From NCBI GenBank assembly GCA_030425205.1, contig JAUIAP010000003.1, forward strand, positions 124,001-188,000: a stretch of 64,000 nucleotides of DNA, read 5' to 3'. A program made the position numbers and the translations under genes. Origin of the DNA: Anaerolineae bacterium (lineage in GTDB: Bacteria; Chloroflexota; Anaerolineae; Promineifilales; Promineifilaceae). Shown here in pieces: positions 27,701 through 35,755 of this stretch; position 1 is the stretch's first letter, and each line of letters starts with the position of its first letter. The notes below the pieces were generated by a model, which made no database searches, was not told the DNA's origin, and was given only the letters and a program-made list of their open reading frames with translations.

Positions 27701-30123
27701 TCTGGAACAACGCAGGCGAGATGAATGTGAGCGGAACGACGTTCACGGGCAACTCGGCGGCAGGTGCAGATGCCACACAAGGTGGTGGCGCACTGTTTAA
27801 CAACGGCGGTACGCTGAGCGTCAGCGGGGCTACAATCACAGGCAACAGCGCAACAGGCGCAGCGGGTTCTGGTGGTGGCGCGTTGAGCGATGGTGGTGCA
27901 TTGACCATCAGCAACTCAGCCTTTAACGGCAACACATCAACCCGCGCAGGTGGTGGCATCGAAACGACGTCTGGCGCGGCATTAACGCTGAACGGCGTTG
28001 ATTTTGACGGCAACAGCACGGGTTCTGCACCCGGCAACGGTGGGGCAGTCCATGTGACTGGCGCAGCGACAACCGATATCACAGGCGGTACGGTTAGCAA
28101 CAACACAGCATCGGCCGAAGGTGGCGGTTTCTGGAATGGCACTGGCACGATGAGTGTCACCGATGTCAATTTCACCAACAACAGTGCAGCAGGCAACGAC
28201 GCAGATCAAGGTGGTGGCGCACTGTTCAATGCGGGTGGCACGCTCAACGTGAGCGGCGGCATCATCGACGGCAACAGCGCAACTGGAACGGCTGGCTCTG
28301 GTGGTGGTATTTTGACCGATGGTGGTTCATTGACCATTAACGGCGCAACCATTGCAAACAATGCATCAAATCGCGCTGGTGGTGGTATTGAGGCCACGAA
28401 CAACGCGGCTCTCAGCGTCACAAACACAGAGTTCTCAGCAAATGACACGGGTTCTGCACCCGGCAACGGTGGTGCAATCCACGTGACCGGCGCAGGCAAC
28501 TCGACAATCGTTAGTGGTACGGTTTCGGCAAACACCGCATCGGCCGAAGGTGGCGGATTCTGGAACGGTTCTGGCACGATGAGCGTGGATGGGACAACCT
28601 TCACAAACAACTCGGCGGCGGGCGCAGAGGCCACACAAGGTGGTGGTGCACTGTTTAATAACGGTGGCACACTGAACGTCAGCAACGCAACCATTACGGG
28701 TAACAGCGCAACTGGTGCGGCTGGCTCTGGTGGTGGTATTTTGAGTGATGCTGGTAGCGTGAGCGTCACAAACTCGATGCTTGCAACAAACACAGCAAAT
28801 CGTGCAGGTGGTGGTATCGAAATGACTACTGGTGCGAACTTGACGTTGACAGACGTTGACTTTGAAGGCAACAACACGGCGTCAGCTCCCGGCAACGGTG
28901 GCGCAGTCCACATCACGGGTGCAGCAGTAACCAATATCACGGGCGGTAGCGTCACGAACAACACAGCATCGGCCGAAGGTGGCGGTTTCTGGAATGGCAG
29001 CGGCACGATGAACGTGACCGATGTCAACTTCTCAGGAAACAGCGCATCTGGTAACGACGCAGATCAAGGTGGTGGCGCACTGTTTAACGCTGGTGGGACG
29101 CTCAACGTGAGCGGTGGCACCATTGCGGGCAACAATGCACTCGGTGCCTCTGGTTCAGGTGGTGGTTTGTTGAATGACGGCGGGACCGTGACACTGGCAA
29201 ACGTTATCTTTGACGGCAACAGCGCAAGCCGCGCTGGTGGTGCTGTGGAAGACAATGCGGGTGTCTCAATGACATGGTTCCGCGTCACGGCAAGCAACAA
29301 CAGCACAGGTAGCAATCCCGGTAACGGTGGCGCATTACACATCACAGGTGCTGGCGATGTCTCCATCCGACAAAGCACGGTAAACGGCAACAGCGCAGCC
29401 AATCAAGGCGGCGGCTTGTGGAATCATGGTGCTGCAACGATGACGGTTGATCAGTCAATCGTCTATGACAACAACATTGGCACAGCACGCGCTGGCGAAG
29501 GTGGTGGTGTCTATAACCTAGGTGCGCTCACGCTTGTCAACAGCACGATTAGCGGCAACGCAGCGGCCACTGGTGGCGGTCTGTACAATTCAGGCAGCGC
29601 GGCCATTGCAGACGTGATTCATGTCACCGTCTATGACAACGCAGGCGGTGGTGTCAACAATGCGGGTGGTACGGTCAACTTGGCAAACACCCTCGTTGCA
29701 AACATCAACGCGGCTGGTGACGATTGCACGGGTAGCGTGGCCATTGCGACAGGTGTTGCAAACTTGGATTCGGACGGCACGTGTAATGCGTCAATCACGG
29801 GTGACCCACTCTTGATGGCATTGGCGTTGAATGGTGGTAACACACTCAACCACTGGCCACAAAACACCAGTCCAGTTATCGATACAGCCACACTCTCTGT
29901 TTGTAACGCGGCTCCAGTCAACGCAGTTGACCAGTTGCCTGCACAACGTCCAAACGGCGACCAGTGTGACATCGGCGCGGTTGAAGGTAACACCAACCCA
30001 ACTGACATTAACCTGAGCGCGGTTGCTGGCACGATGACGCAGAGCGGAATGGCAATGGTTATTGTGGCACTCGTTGTCGCAATGGGTGCAGCAATCACGT
30101 TGCGTCGTCGCACGACGATTTAA
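24793..30123 (+). CDS. Giant CSLREA / right-handed beta-helix repeat surface protein
   Basis: This 1776-residue exported protein has a signal peptide (MIRKYLFAAVLIVCCLFIVSPTLA), then the CSLREAV motif that starts many such surface proteins. About eleven repeats of roughly 143 residues follow, rich in GGG, TISGNSA and TASAEGGGFWN, predicted to form a parallel beta-helix. The C-terminus has a CDIGAVEGN segment of the choice-of-anchor type and a membrane helix followed by RRRTT. CAGGAGATT precedes the chosen ATG. A 1.03-kb internal stretch is duplicated. Adhesion or a cell-surface layer is a plausible role; no catalytic residues are seen. Confidence 0.85.
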   Translation: MIRKYLFAAVLIVCCLFIVSPTLAGSATTVTTTTDEYGTGAACSLREAVQTVNDGASFGGCIFGGNTVVVPAGTYMLTITGRDENANATGDLDLLADIVIEGAGSAAVTIDGIDSDRVFHVGSGISADISGVTITNGDADGTDVPATGGAILNESGSLAVANSILIGNHADRAGGGIEANNGNVTLNNVDFTDNTTGDVPGNGGAMHVSGGPTIVVNGGTVSGNVAAREGGGFWNGSGVMTVNGTTFSDNEANGVESHDGGGALFNNGGQLEVSNAVIDNNRALGAAGSGGGIFNLEGGLFVGTSTISNNSASRAGGGIEDNTDGDKDPGVPSLEVLNTTFQSNSTGSAPGNGGAIHMTGDSIAEITGGAAISNTASAEGGGFWNNAGEMNVSGTTFTGNSAAGADATQGGGALFNNGGTMSVSGATITGNSATGAAGSGGGALSDGGALTISNSAFNGNISNRAGGGIETTSGAALTLNGVDFDGNSTGSAPGNGGAVHVTGAATTDITGGTVSNNTASAEGGGFWNGSGVMNVTGTTFTGNVAQGNDIAQGGGALFNAGGTLNVADAVLTSNSATGTGGNESGSGGGILNDNGVLTVSGTTFTSNSAIRAGGGIESNAREAASRAATLDISDSIFTTNSTGAAPGNGGAIHISGAGDATISGGSATGNTASAEGGGFWNGTGTMSVTDVDFTNNSADGDPLDQGGGALFNAGGTLNVSGGTISGNSATGAAGSGGGILNDGGTLNVSNVTIEGNSAIRAGGGIETNAALTLNNVDFTDNTTGGAPGNGGALHVSGGPTIVVNGGTVSGNVAAREGGGFWNGSGVMTVNGTTFSDNEANGVESHDGGGALFNNGGQLEVSNAVIDNNRALGAAGSGGGIFNLEGGLFVGTSTISNNSASRAGGGIEDNTDGDKDPGVPSLEVLNTTFQSNSTGSAPGNGGAIHMTGDSIAEITGGAAISNTASAEGGGFWNNAGEMNVSGTTFTGNSAAGADATQGGGALFNNGGTLSVSGATITGNSATGAAGSGGGALSDGGALTISNSAFNGNTSTRAGGGIETTSGAALTLNGVDFDGNSTGSAPGNGGAVHVTGAATTDITGGTVSNNTASAEGGGFWNGTGTMSVTDVNFTNNSAAGNDADQGGGALFNAGGTLNVSGGIIDGNSATGTAGSGGGILTDGGSLTINGATIANNASNRAGGGIEATNNAALSVTNTEFSANDTGSAPGNGGAIHVTGAGNSTIVSGTVSANTASAEGGGFWNGSGTMSVDGTTFTNNSAAGAEATQGGGALFNNGGTLNVSNATITGNSATGAAGSGGGILSDAGSVSVTNSMLATNTANRAGGGIEMTTGANLTLTDVDFEGNNTASAPGNGGAVHITGAAVTNITGGSVTNNTASAEGGGFWNGSGTMNVTDVNFSGNSASGNDADQGGGALFNAGGTLNVSGGTIAGNNALGASGSGGGLLNDGGTVTLANVIFDGNSASRAGGAVEDNAGVSMTWFRVTASNNSTGSNPGNGGALHITGAGDVSIRQSTVNGNSAANQGGGLWNHGAATMTVDQSIVYDNNIGTARAGEGGGVYNLGALTLVNSTISGNAAATGGGLYNSGSAAIADVIHVTVYDNAGGGVNNAGGTVNLANTLVANINAAGDDCTGSVAIATGVANLDSDGTCNASITGDPLLMALALNGGNTLNHWPQNTSPVIDTATLSVCNAAPVNAVDQLPAQRPNGDQCDIGAVEGNTNPTDINLSAVAGTMTQSGMAMVIVALVVAMGAAITLRRRTTI
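25350..26378 (+). repeat. Internal duplication, copy A (beta-helix gene)
   Basis: This segment is nearly identical to 27111-28139 at an offset of 1761 bases (587 codons), much closer than the other repeats of the gene are to each other. It spans two and a half 143-residue units and keeps the reading frame. Differences are mostly synonymous. Confidence 0.85.
27111..28139 (+). repeat. Internal duplication, copy B (beta-helix gene)
   Basis: This is the partner of 25350-26378. Together they indicate a recent in-frame duplication or a gene-conversion event that added or homogenised about 340 residues. Confidence 0.85.
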
Positions 30124-30136
30124 TCATTTTTGACGA

Positions 30137-30223
30137 GTGGAAGGTGAGGGCCTTCCACTTGCAAGCCTGAGCGATCAGGTAAAACAGAAACGGTGCAGAG
30201 AGTTCATTCTCTGCACCGTTTTT
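30137..30223 (+). terminator. Tandem terminators after the beta-helix gene
   Basis: The first hairpin pairs GTGGAAGG (30137-30144) with CCTTCCAC (30151-30158). The second pairs AAACGGTGCAGAGA with TCTCTGCACCGTTT at 30188-30221 and is followed by a T-run. The second is a strong intrinsic terminator. Confidence 0.9.
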
Positions 30224-30295
30224 GTTTGCAGACCCACGTTATGCAGGGACTAGGTACATGGACAGCATTTGATTTCATTAGGCGACAAATTGAAT

Positions 30296-30337
30296 GCCGT
30301 TTATCTCGCCATGCTAGACGCGGTGAGATAAATGGCG
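30296..30337 (+). repeat. Long hairpin with G-U pairs
   Basis: GCCGTTTATCTCGCC and GGTGAGATAAATGGC form a 15-base-pair stem around an 11-base loop. Its two non-Watson-Crick positions are G-U pairs only if the plus strand is transcribed. No gene is adjacent on that strand; function unknown. Confidence 0.4.
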
Positions 30338-30387
30338 TAGAAATCGTATAAGTTGCAAGCTTCGTAGTTGTGTGTTGAACGAACAGG

Positions 30388-30966
30388 CTAGGATTCAGCT
30401 ACTTTACGCACATAGGTGCTGCGCGTGCGGTCAAAGTACTTTTCTTCAACCATTGCGCGCCGCAAGAAGGCCACATCTTCATTAAATTCAACCAAGATGC
30501 GATTGACCTCTAGTTCACCATATTCACGGTTTGGCTCAAACTCCTCGATCAGTTTGTCGAGCAAAACGCGTAACTTTTTATGCTGCTTCGGAATCCGCGT
30601 GATGCGCCCGTGCCGCATAAAAGTTTTCAGGACTTTGTAGCGATATGCATCTTCCTCAACCAGTTCGTTCAGCTCTGGCTGCGGCATCTGGATCACTTCT
30701 TCCAGTGTGCGCGTGAGCATGTTTCCCGTTAGCGAATAGACTTGATAGTATTGATCCTTCTTTGACTCGACCAATCCAGCATCGGCCAGCTTTGTCAGGT
30801 GATGTGAGACTGTCGCCGCGTTCATATTCAAAATTTCGGCCAGCTCTTGTCCATGCCGTGCCTTTTGATTGATCAGGTTTAGCAACAACAGGCGCACAGG
30901 ATGACCCAACGCCTTAAACAGATTGGCGCGGGCTTCTAAATTATCTTCGATCAGTTTCTTTTTCAT
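30388..30966 (-). CDS. ArsR-family regulator with C-terminal DUF2087 domain
   Basis: The first 95 residues form an ArsR winged helix (ANLFKALGHPVRLLLLNLI, recognition part NMNAATVSHHLTKLADAGLV). Residues about 110-187 match DUF2087 (KTFMRHGRITRIPKQHKKLRVLLDKL and RILVEFNEDVAFLRRAMVEEKYFDR), a domain often fused to HTH regulators, with unknown ligand. There are no cysteine metal-binding motifs, so metal sensing is unlikely. Its start overlaps the stop of the upstream small gene (ATGA), and both probably use the promoter at 31295-31323, whose -35 is covered by an ArsR-like dyad. Confidence 0.88.
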   Translation of the reverse strand: MKKKLIEDNLEARANLFKALGHPVRLLLLNLINQKARHGQELAEILNMNAATVSHHLTKLADAGLVESKKDQYYQVYSLTGNMLTRTLEEVIQMPQPELNELVEEDAYRYKVLKTFMRHGRITRIPKQHKKLRVLLDKLIEEFEPNREYGELEVNRILVEFNEDVAFLRRAMVEEKYFDRTRSTYVRKVAES

Positions 30967-31256
30967 CGCTCACTCCTATTCTGCGGAAATGCACCGCTGG
31001 ACAACCGTTGGCGCAAATCGCTTGTTGACTGTTCAGGACGAGTCGCACTGAAATAAGCGGTTGCAAACAGCTCTTGTGCATGTTTTAGCATACCGATTTT
31101 GATGTACTGCTTGACCGCTGCCGCTTCGTCACCCATCGCTTTCAAGAGCGCGAGTTCCTTTTCCATCGCGGCGATTGCCAGATTAGTAGAATGCTCAAAA
31201 TTGCTTTTGAGCTTATCGACTGGTCTGAGATCGGCCGATTCTTCATTGTCTCTCAT
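30963..31256 (-). CDS. Small alpha-helical protein coupled to the ArsR/DUF2087 regulator
   Basis: I do not recognise this 97-residue protein. It is mainly helical and charged (NLAIAAMEKELALLKAMGDEAAAVKQYIKIGMLKHAQELF), with no signal peptide, membrane segment or cysteines. It is the first gene of a two-gene operon, with a four-base overlap to the regulator. A role as an accessory or anti-regulator partner is an inference from this arrangement only. Confidence 0.65.
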   Translation of the reverse strand: MRDNEESADLRPVDKLKSNFEHSTNLAIAAMEKELALLKAMGDEAAAVKQYIKIGMLKHAQELFATAYFSATRPEQSTSDLRQRLSSGAFPQNRSER

Positions 31257-31294
31257 CAGGTTTTCTCCATTTGTTTGTTCAAATTGACGAAAGA

Positions 31295-31325
31295 ACTATA
31301 CAATCTAATTTGATAAATGTCAAAT
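31295..31325 (-). promoter_or_regulatory. Promoter and candidate autoregulatory operator of the ArsR operon
   Basis: The minus strand has TTGACA (31323-31318) and TATAGT (31300-31295) with exact 17-base spacing. The perfect dyad ATTTGA-N6-TCAAAT at 31308-31325 covers the -35 box and has the usual shape of an ArsR-family operator, so self-repression is likely. Confidence 0.75.
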
Positions 31326-31498
31326 CAAAATAGCCAATCCATTCAAGTTAACATTGTAGATCACGGCGACCTTGTGTGATTGAAGGCTGTGACGTAACCG
31401 CTTGACCTATTACGTTTAAGCTTGATCTGCCTTTTATGAATTTGCTGCGCTCAGAGGATGAACAGGTAAACTTACACAAATTGAAATGAGGTGCGCGA

Positions 31499-32059
31499 AT
31501 GAACCGATGCAGTTGGTGCGGAACTGATCCGCTTTATGTCAAATACCACGATGAAGAGTGGGGTGTTCCCATCTACGATGATCGCCTGCTGTTTGCCAAG
31601 CTTTGTTTGGATGGCGCACAGGCTGGGCTAAGTTGGATCACCATCCTCCGCAAACGCGAAAATTATTGGGCAGCGTTTGACCAGTTCGATCCAGAAAAGA
31701 TCGTGCGCTACGATGACGCGAAAATTGCGGAGCTAATGCAGAATGCGGGCATTGTTCGCAATCGGCTCAAAATCAATTCGGTCATCAAGAACGCACGCGG
31801 CTATCTCGACATCATGGAAAAAGAGGGATCATTTAGCGATTATCTGTGGGGGTTTGTGGGTGGGGCACCGATTCAGAATGGTTGGCGCGGTATGGGGGAG
31901 GTTCCGACAGAATCGGCCGAATCCCGCGCACTTAGTAAAGCCCTCAAAAAGCGCGGCTTCTCTTTTGTCGGCCCCACCATCGTCTACGCCTTTATGCAAG
32001 CTGTCGGCCTCTACAACGACCACATCACAACCTGCTTTCGACACGACCAGCTAAAGTAA
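31499..32059 (+). CDS. tag: DNA-3-methyladenine glycosylase I
   Basis: This 186-residue base-excision enzyme removes 3-methyladenine. The N-terminal zinc site and start (RCSWCGTDPLYVKYHDEEWG) and the helix-hairpin-helix-like core (LDGAQAGLSWITILRKRENY) are typical. The second half FVGPTIVYAFMQAVGLYNDH with the closing HxxxCF (HITTCFRH) completes the zinc ligands. Length is normal. It is monocistronic, followed by a perfect bidirectional terminator. Confidence 0.95.
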   Translation: MNRCSWCGTDPLYVKYHDEEWGVPIYDDRLLFAKLCLDGAQAGLSWITILRKRENYWAAFDQFDPEKIVRYDDAKIAELMQNAGIVRNRLKINSVIKNARGYLDIMEKEGSFSDYLWGFVGGAPIQNGWRGMGEVPTESAESRALSKALKKRGFSFVGPTIVYAFMQAVGLYNDHITTCFRHDQLK

Positions 32060-32073
32060 TCAACACGTAACAA

Positions 32074-32103
32074 AAAACACCCGCCAAATTTGGCGGGTGT
32101 TTT
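32074..32103. terminator. Bidirectional terminator between tag and the repeat surface protein
   Basis: A perfect 30-base palindrome has the left half AAAACACCCGCCAAA and its complement on the right. It is flanked by A residues on one side and T residues on the other, so it can stop transcription from both convergent genes. Confidence 0.9.
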
Positions 32104-32116
32104 CATGAACCTATCT

Positions 32117-32154
32117 AGGTTGCCAACTGTCGGCGCATGGCCCGTTGGCAACTA
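32117..32154. repeat. GTTGCCAAC dispersed hairpin, copy 1
   Basis: GTTGCCAAC (32119-32127) and GTTGGCAAC (32144-32152) form a perfect 9-base-pair stem; the distal arm abuts and includes part of the stop codon of the following minus-strand gene. Related copies lie at 37760-37795, 54421-54479 and 61153-61187. Confidence 0.65.
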
Positions 32155-34686
32155 ATCGTTACGTCGTTTGGTCGTTGCAACGACGCCCGTCACCAAAACC
32201 AACAGTGGTAGCATGACAACTGGAATCATGAGCATGCCTTGCTCAGTTCCGACCTTGCTCAGCGCAACGGCGGTTGGTACGTTGCTGCGTACATCCCCTG
32301 TCGGAATCGAGTCATCATCGGTGCGTGTCTGTGGTGTTGTTTCACCAGCCATTGTCGCAACATCTTGGTCGATAACTGTTGCGTCATCCAAGTCACCAAC
32401 GATTGCGGGAACATCCATCGTCGCATTTTGTGGAGACACGTTTGAGACGGCTAGCGCGACATCATCAAGGAAGAAGCTGCTGGTGTAGTGGCTGTCGTTG
32501 TAAGCGTAGAACATAATGTTCACAGTTTGTCCCTCGAAGTAGGAGAGGTTGACGCGTCCTGCTCTCCAGTCACCATAGCTTGTGCGGCGGCACATCGTTG
32601 CGCCTGCAATGCGGTAGTAACGTTGGCCGTCGTGGACGTAGACCATCAGGTAATCGTATCCACACCAGTCATTCGAGATGATTTGATAGTTGAATTCGAG
32701 AATGGTCGTCTGCCCAGCAGGGATGGTCGCTTCTTGCCAGAGGTATGATTTTTCATAGCGTCCACCGCCCAACCATGCCTTCCAATCGCCGCTGAGGGCT
32801 GGGATGTCATACTGGTAACGGTCATTGTGTACAACAAGGTCGTAGCCATTGCGTGAATGCTCGTTCCATCCTTCAAACTGACCCGCTTCAAAGTCGCCGT
32901 TGACGAGTAATTCGGTCACGATGGCGGAGGTTGTAAAGGTGCAGGTGATGTCTTCGTTTGCGTCGAGCGTGATGGTGACACCTTTACCGTCTTCGCTTTC
33001 CAAAACCGTTGCGTTGGGACAGCTGATGCTCAAGTTATAGTCGGCCGGAATGTTCTGGAACAGTTGGTACTCACCAGCATATAGCCCTTCATACGATTGG
33101 CGTTCGCCGTCATCAAGGCTGAAGATTCCGAATGAGCCGTAATATTCCAAGCCCGTCATGCCAGAGGGAATCGTCTCGACAATCAACGTAATTGAAGAGC
33201 CAACATCGCTGTTTGTGAAGGTGCAAATGACATCTTCGTTCGCATCCAAATTGACGGTCAAACCTTGTGCGTTAATCGGTGTTGTATCGCCACCTACGCA
33301 GGTGATATCGAGTTCAAAGCCGGCTGGAATCGATTGATAGATGTCGTAGTCGCCGGGATAGAGGTCTTCACGAGTGTAAACGGTGCCGATAGAACCATTG
33401 ATGATGCCGAATGCGCCATAATAGTTGAAGGGGTCGCCACTGGCGTCGCCTGCTGCAATCACGGTGATTGAGCCACCAACGTCGCTGTTGTCAAAGGTGC
33501 AGATGACATCTTCGTTTGCGTCCAAATTGACGGTCAAACCTTGTGCGTTAATCGGCGTTGTATCGGCGCCAACACAGTTGATGTCGAGTTCAAAACCGGC
33601 TGGAATTGATTGATAGAGGTCATAGTCGCCGGGATAGAGGTCTTCACGGGTGTAGACGGTGCCAATTGAACCAGTGATGATGCCGAATGCACCATAGTAG
33701 TTGAAGAGGTCATCGGCCGCATCGCCAGCCGCAACGACCGTGATTGAACCGCCCACATAGACGTTCTCGAAGGTGCAGCTAACATCCTCGTTGACCGCCA
33801 AGTTTGCCGTAATGCCTTGATTAATGCCTAAATTATTGGTGTTAATGACGACGTTTGGTGCGTCGCATGTGATGTTTAAGATATAGCCAGCAGGAACAAC
33901 CTGTCCGATTGAGTATTCACCTTCTAACAGATTGGCAGCCGTCAACGTTTCACCATTTGATGCTGAACCATTCAGTGCGCCATAGTAGTCAAATACGCCA
34001 GTGTCGCTGACATTGGTGATTGAGATTGAACCGCCAACATCGCTGTTTGTGAAGGTGCAAATGACATCGCCACTTTCTGGTACGCTGACGGTGACACCGT
34101 TGTTGATTTCTGTGAATGAGGCGCCGGTGCAGGCAACGCTGAGTGCTTGTCCGTATGGCACGCTTTGATAGATGTTGTAGTCGCCGGGCAGTTTGTTTGA
34201 GACAGAGGATGATTCGCCATCGCTCAGGCTGAATTGACCGATGTCGCCGTAGTAGCTGTAGCTTTCGGCCGAAACTGACTCGTTCACAACGGTAATCGTT
34301 GCCCCGACATCACGATTGTGGAAGGTACAGGTCACATCGTCGCCGTCTGCGACGTCAACGGCAACGCCCTTACCATTGTCAATCAATGTGGCTGGCGCCG
34401 CGCCGCAGTCAATATCCAGTGCAAACCCTAGTGGCAAGCTCTGATAGACGTTGATTGTTCCCGGTGTCACGGAACCTGTTGTGCTTTGTCCGTCATCTTG
34501 GGTAATCTCACCTAATCCGCCGTAGTAGTAAAATCCAGTGAGACCCGCTGGGTCTGAGGTCGTTGCGACAGTGAGCGTTCCTGTCGATTGTGCTGCGACT
34601 GTGTTCACTTGTGTGAATCCAAACATCGCCATCATTACCATTACTGTTGCGACCACAAATCTGCGGCCAATACCGTTAGTCATCAT
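32152..34686 (-). CDS. Surface protein with six prealbumin-like repeats and C-terminal anchor
   Basis: This 844-residue protein has a signal peptide (VVATVMVMMAMFGFTQVNTVAA) and six repeats of about 92 residues. Each ends GxYxxxQxxPxGxxLxIxC...DVxCTFxNSD, an immunoglobulin- or prealbumin-like domain with two cysteines. A jelly-roll domain (LVNGDFEAGQFEGWNEHS) follows, then an acidic Thr-rich linker and a membrane helix ending TTKRRND. Repeats 4 and 5 are almost identical in DNA. It is probably displayed on the cell surface; ligand unknown. GGAG lies before the start, and the first two codons are both ATG. Confidence 0.8.
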   Translation of the reverse strand: MMTNGIGRRFVVATVMVMMAMFGFTQVNTVAAQSTGTLTVATTSDPAGLTGFYYYGGLGEITQDDGQSTTGSVTPGTINVYQSLPLGFALDIDCGAAPATLIDNGKGVAVDVADGDDVTCTFHNRDVGATITVVNESVSAESYSYYGDIGQFSLSDGESSSVSNKLPGDYNIYQSVPYGQALSVACTGASFTEINNGVTVSVPESGDVICTFTNSDVGGSISITNVSDTGVFDYYGALNGSASNGETLTAANLLEGEYSIGQVVPAGYILNITCDAPNVVINTNNLGINQGITANLAVNEDVSCTFENVYVGGSITVVAAGDAADDLFNYYGAFGIITGSIGTVYTREDLYPGDYDLYQSIPAGFELDINCVGADTTPINAQGLTVNLDANEDVICTFDNSDVGGSITVIAAGDASGDPFNYYGAFGIINGSIGTVYTREDLYPGDYDIYQSIPAGFELDITCVGGDTTPINAQGLTVNLDANEDVICTFTNSDVGSSITLIVETIPSGMTGLEYYGSFGIFSLDDGERQSYEGLYAGEYQLFQNIPADYNLSISCPNATVLESEDGKGVTITLDANEDITCTFTTSAIVTELLVNGDFEAGQFEGWNEHSRNGYDLVVHNDRYQYDIPALSGDWKAWLGGGRYEKSYLWQEATIPAGQTTILEFNYQIISNDWCGYDYLMVYVHDGQRYYRIAGATMCRRTSYGDWRAGRVNLSYFEGQTVNIMFYAYNDSHYTSSFFLDDVALAVSNVSPQNATMDVPAIVGDLDDATVIDQDVATMAGETTPQTRTDDDSIPTGDVRSNVPTAVALSKVGTEQGMLMIPVVMLPLLVLVTGVVATTKRRND
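33203..33754 (-). repeat. Tandem 276-base duplication (repeats 4 and 5)
   Basis: Two consecutive 92-codon units (boundary near 33478) differ at only a handful of bases, whereas the other four repeats are diverged. They share the run GSIGTVYTREDLYPGDYD. This is a recent in-frame tandem duplication. Confidence 0.85.
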
Positions 34687-35001
34687 CGTTCATCTCCAAT
34701 ATTGTATTTTGATACAAGCTAATCGCGTTTCGGCACTCAAAAACTGTTTTCACCAGCAAACGTGATCACCTCTGTCTCGTTTGTCGGTTAATTACCATTA
34801 CAATTCTTAAGGCTGTTTTTTCTTTACTAGTCCAATCGTACTAGTGCCAGGTTACAGTTTTGCTTGCATCGGTGTGGAATGTTGATTGAATTGTAGCTTT
34901 TGGGGATGATTATGCTTTTTTCGCAAGAAAGGTAGCAAGGTAGGATAGGACTATGGGTATGAGGCGGTTGTGTCGTGCGTGAGCGATGCGCGACTTATGC
35001 G
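34687..35001. promoter_or_regulatory. Intergenic region with TTGTAT-TTTG-ATACAA dyad
   Basis: No gene is seen in these 315 bases. A perfect 6+6 dyad lies at 34702-34717, directly upstream of the ribosome site of the repeat surface protein. It could be an operator or an mRNA hairpin masking the leader. ACTAGT words recur at 34827-34854. The lipB side contains no recognisable terminator. Confidence 0.4.
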
Positions 35002-35706
35002 CTATCTAGTGGTTACGATATTTGTAAAGCCGAATGTTTCTTGGAACGCTGCAATAAACTGAGGAATCACAGTGTCAACGGCTATTGACGTGTCGAGATA
35101 GCGATCCAGACTGGTCACGGGATGTTCTTCAATTCCGCAGGGGATGATGCCCGCAAAGTGTGCCATGTTGATATTGACGTTGAGGGCAAAGCCATGACTG
35201 CTGATCCCGTCTCCGCTGACCTTGATGCCGATTGCCGCCATTTTATGCGGTTCTGAAACGCCGCTTGCCTGTGCAATTTGGTCAACCCACACGCCTGTGT
35301 AGCCGGGATAACGCCACGCTGACACATCAAATGTTGCCAACGTGTCGATAATCGTCTGCTCTAAATCGCGCAGGTAGCGATGCAAATCGGGCTGGGGGCG
35401 ATTTTGCAGGCGGCGCAAGTTGATGATCGGATAGCCGACGAGCTGTCCCGGCCCATGATAGGTAACATCCCCGCCGCGATCGACCCAATGGGTTGTGATG
35501 CCCTCGTCAGCGAGCTGTTGTTCGCTGAAAAGCAGGTTGTCGAGGCTGGCCCGTCGGCCGAATGTATAGGTCGGTGGATGTTCCAGCAGCAGCAAGCGAT
35601 CTGGCTCATCAGGATTTTTGGCAAGCCGTTGCACCGTTTGTTTTTGCAGGTTCCATGCGGTTTCGTACTCAGTTCGGCCGATCCACTCGACAATCAATGG
35701 GTTCAT
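35002..35706 (-). CDS. lipB: Octanoyltransferase LipB
   Basis: This 234-residue enzyme moves octanoate from acyl carrier protein to lipoyl domains, for example of GcvH. The motif RGGDVTYHGPGQLVGYP, the catalytic lysine K162 in AAIGIKV and the catalytic cysteine C190 in IIPCGIEEHP are all present. Length and order match the family. lipA is not in the window. It sits between unrelated genes. Confidence 0.96.
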   Translation of the reverse strand: MNPLIVEWIGRTEYETAWNLQKQTVQRLAKNPDEPDRLLLLEHPPTYTFGRRASLDNLLFSEQQLADEGITTHWVDRGGDVTYHGPGQLVGYPIINLRRLQNRPQPDLHRYLRDLEQTIIDTLATFDVSAWRYPGYTGVWVDQIAQASGVSEPHKMAAIGIKVSGDGISSHGFALNVNINMAHFAGIIPCGIEEHPVTSLDRYLDTSIAVDTVIPQFIAAFQETFGFTNIVTTR

Positions 35707-35755
35707 GGTTGCATTGTAGCAATTTCAGTTCAGCCCTATCGTAAGAAATGTGTGT

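Noticed and set aside
25599..29027. Three long antisense open frames (about 426, 430 and 273 codons) opposite the beta-helix gene
   Set aside because: They mirror the Gly/Asn-rich repeats and translate into monotonous proline/leucine-rich sequence. Stops are rare there only because of the codon bias of the sense strand.
24793..30123. CRISPR array or simple tandem repeat
   Set aside because: Repeats are long coding units of about 430 bases in one frame with no spacer structure.
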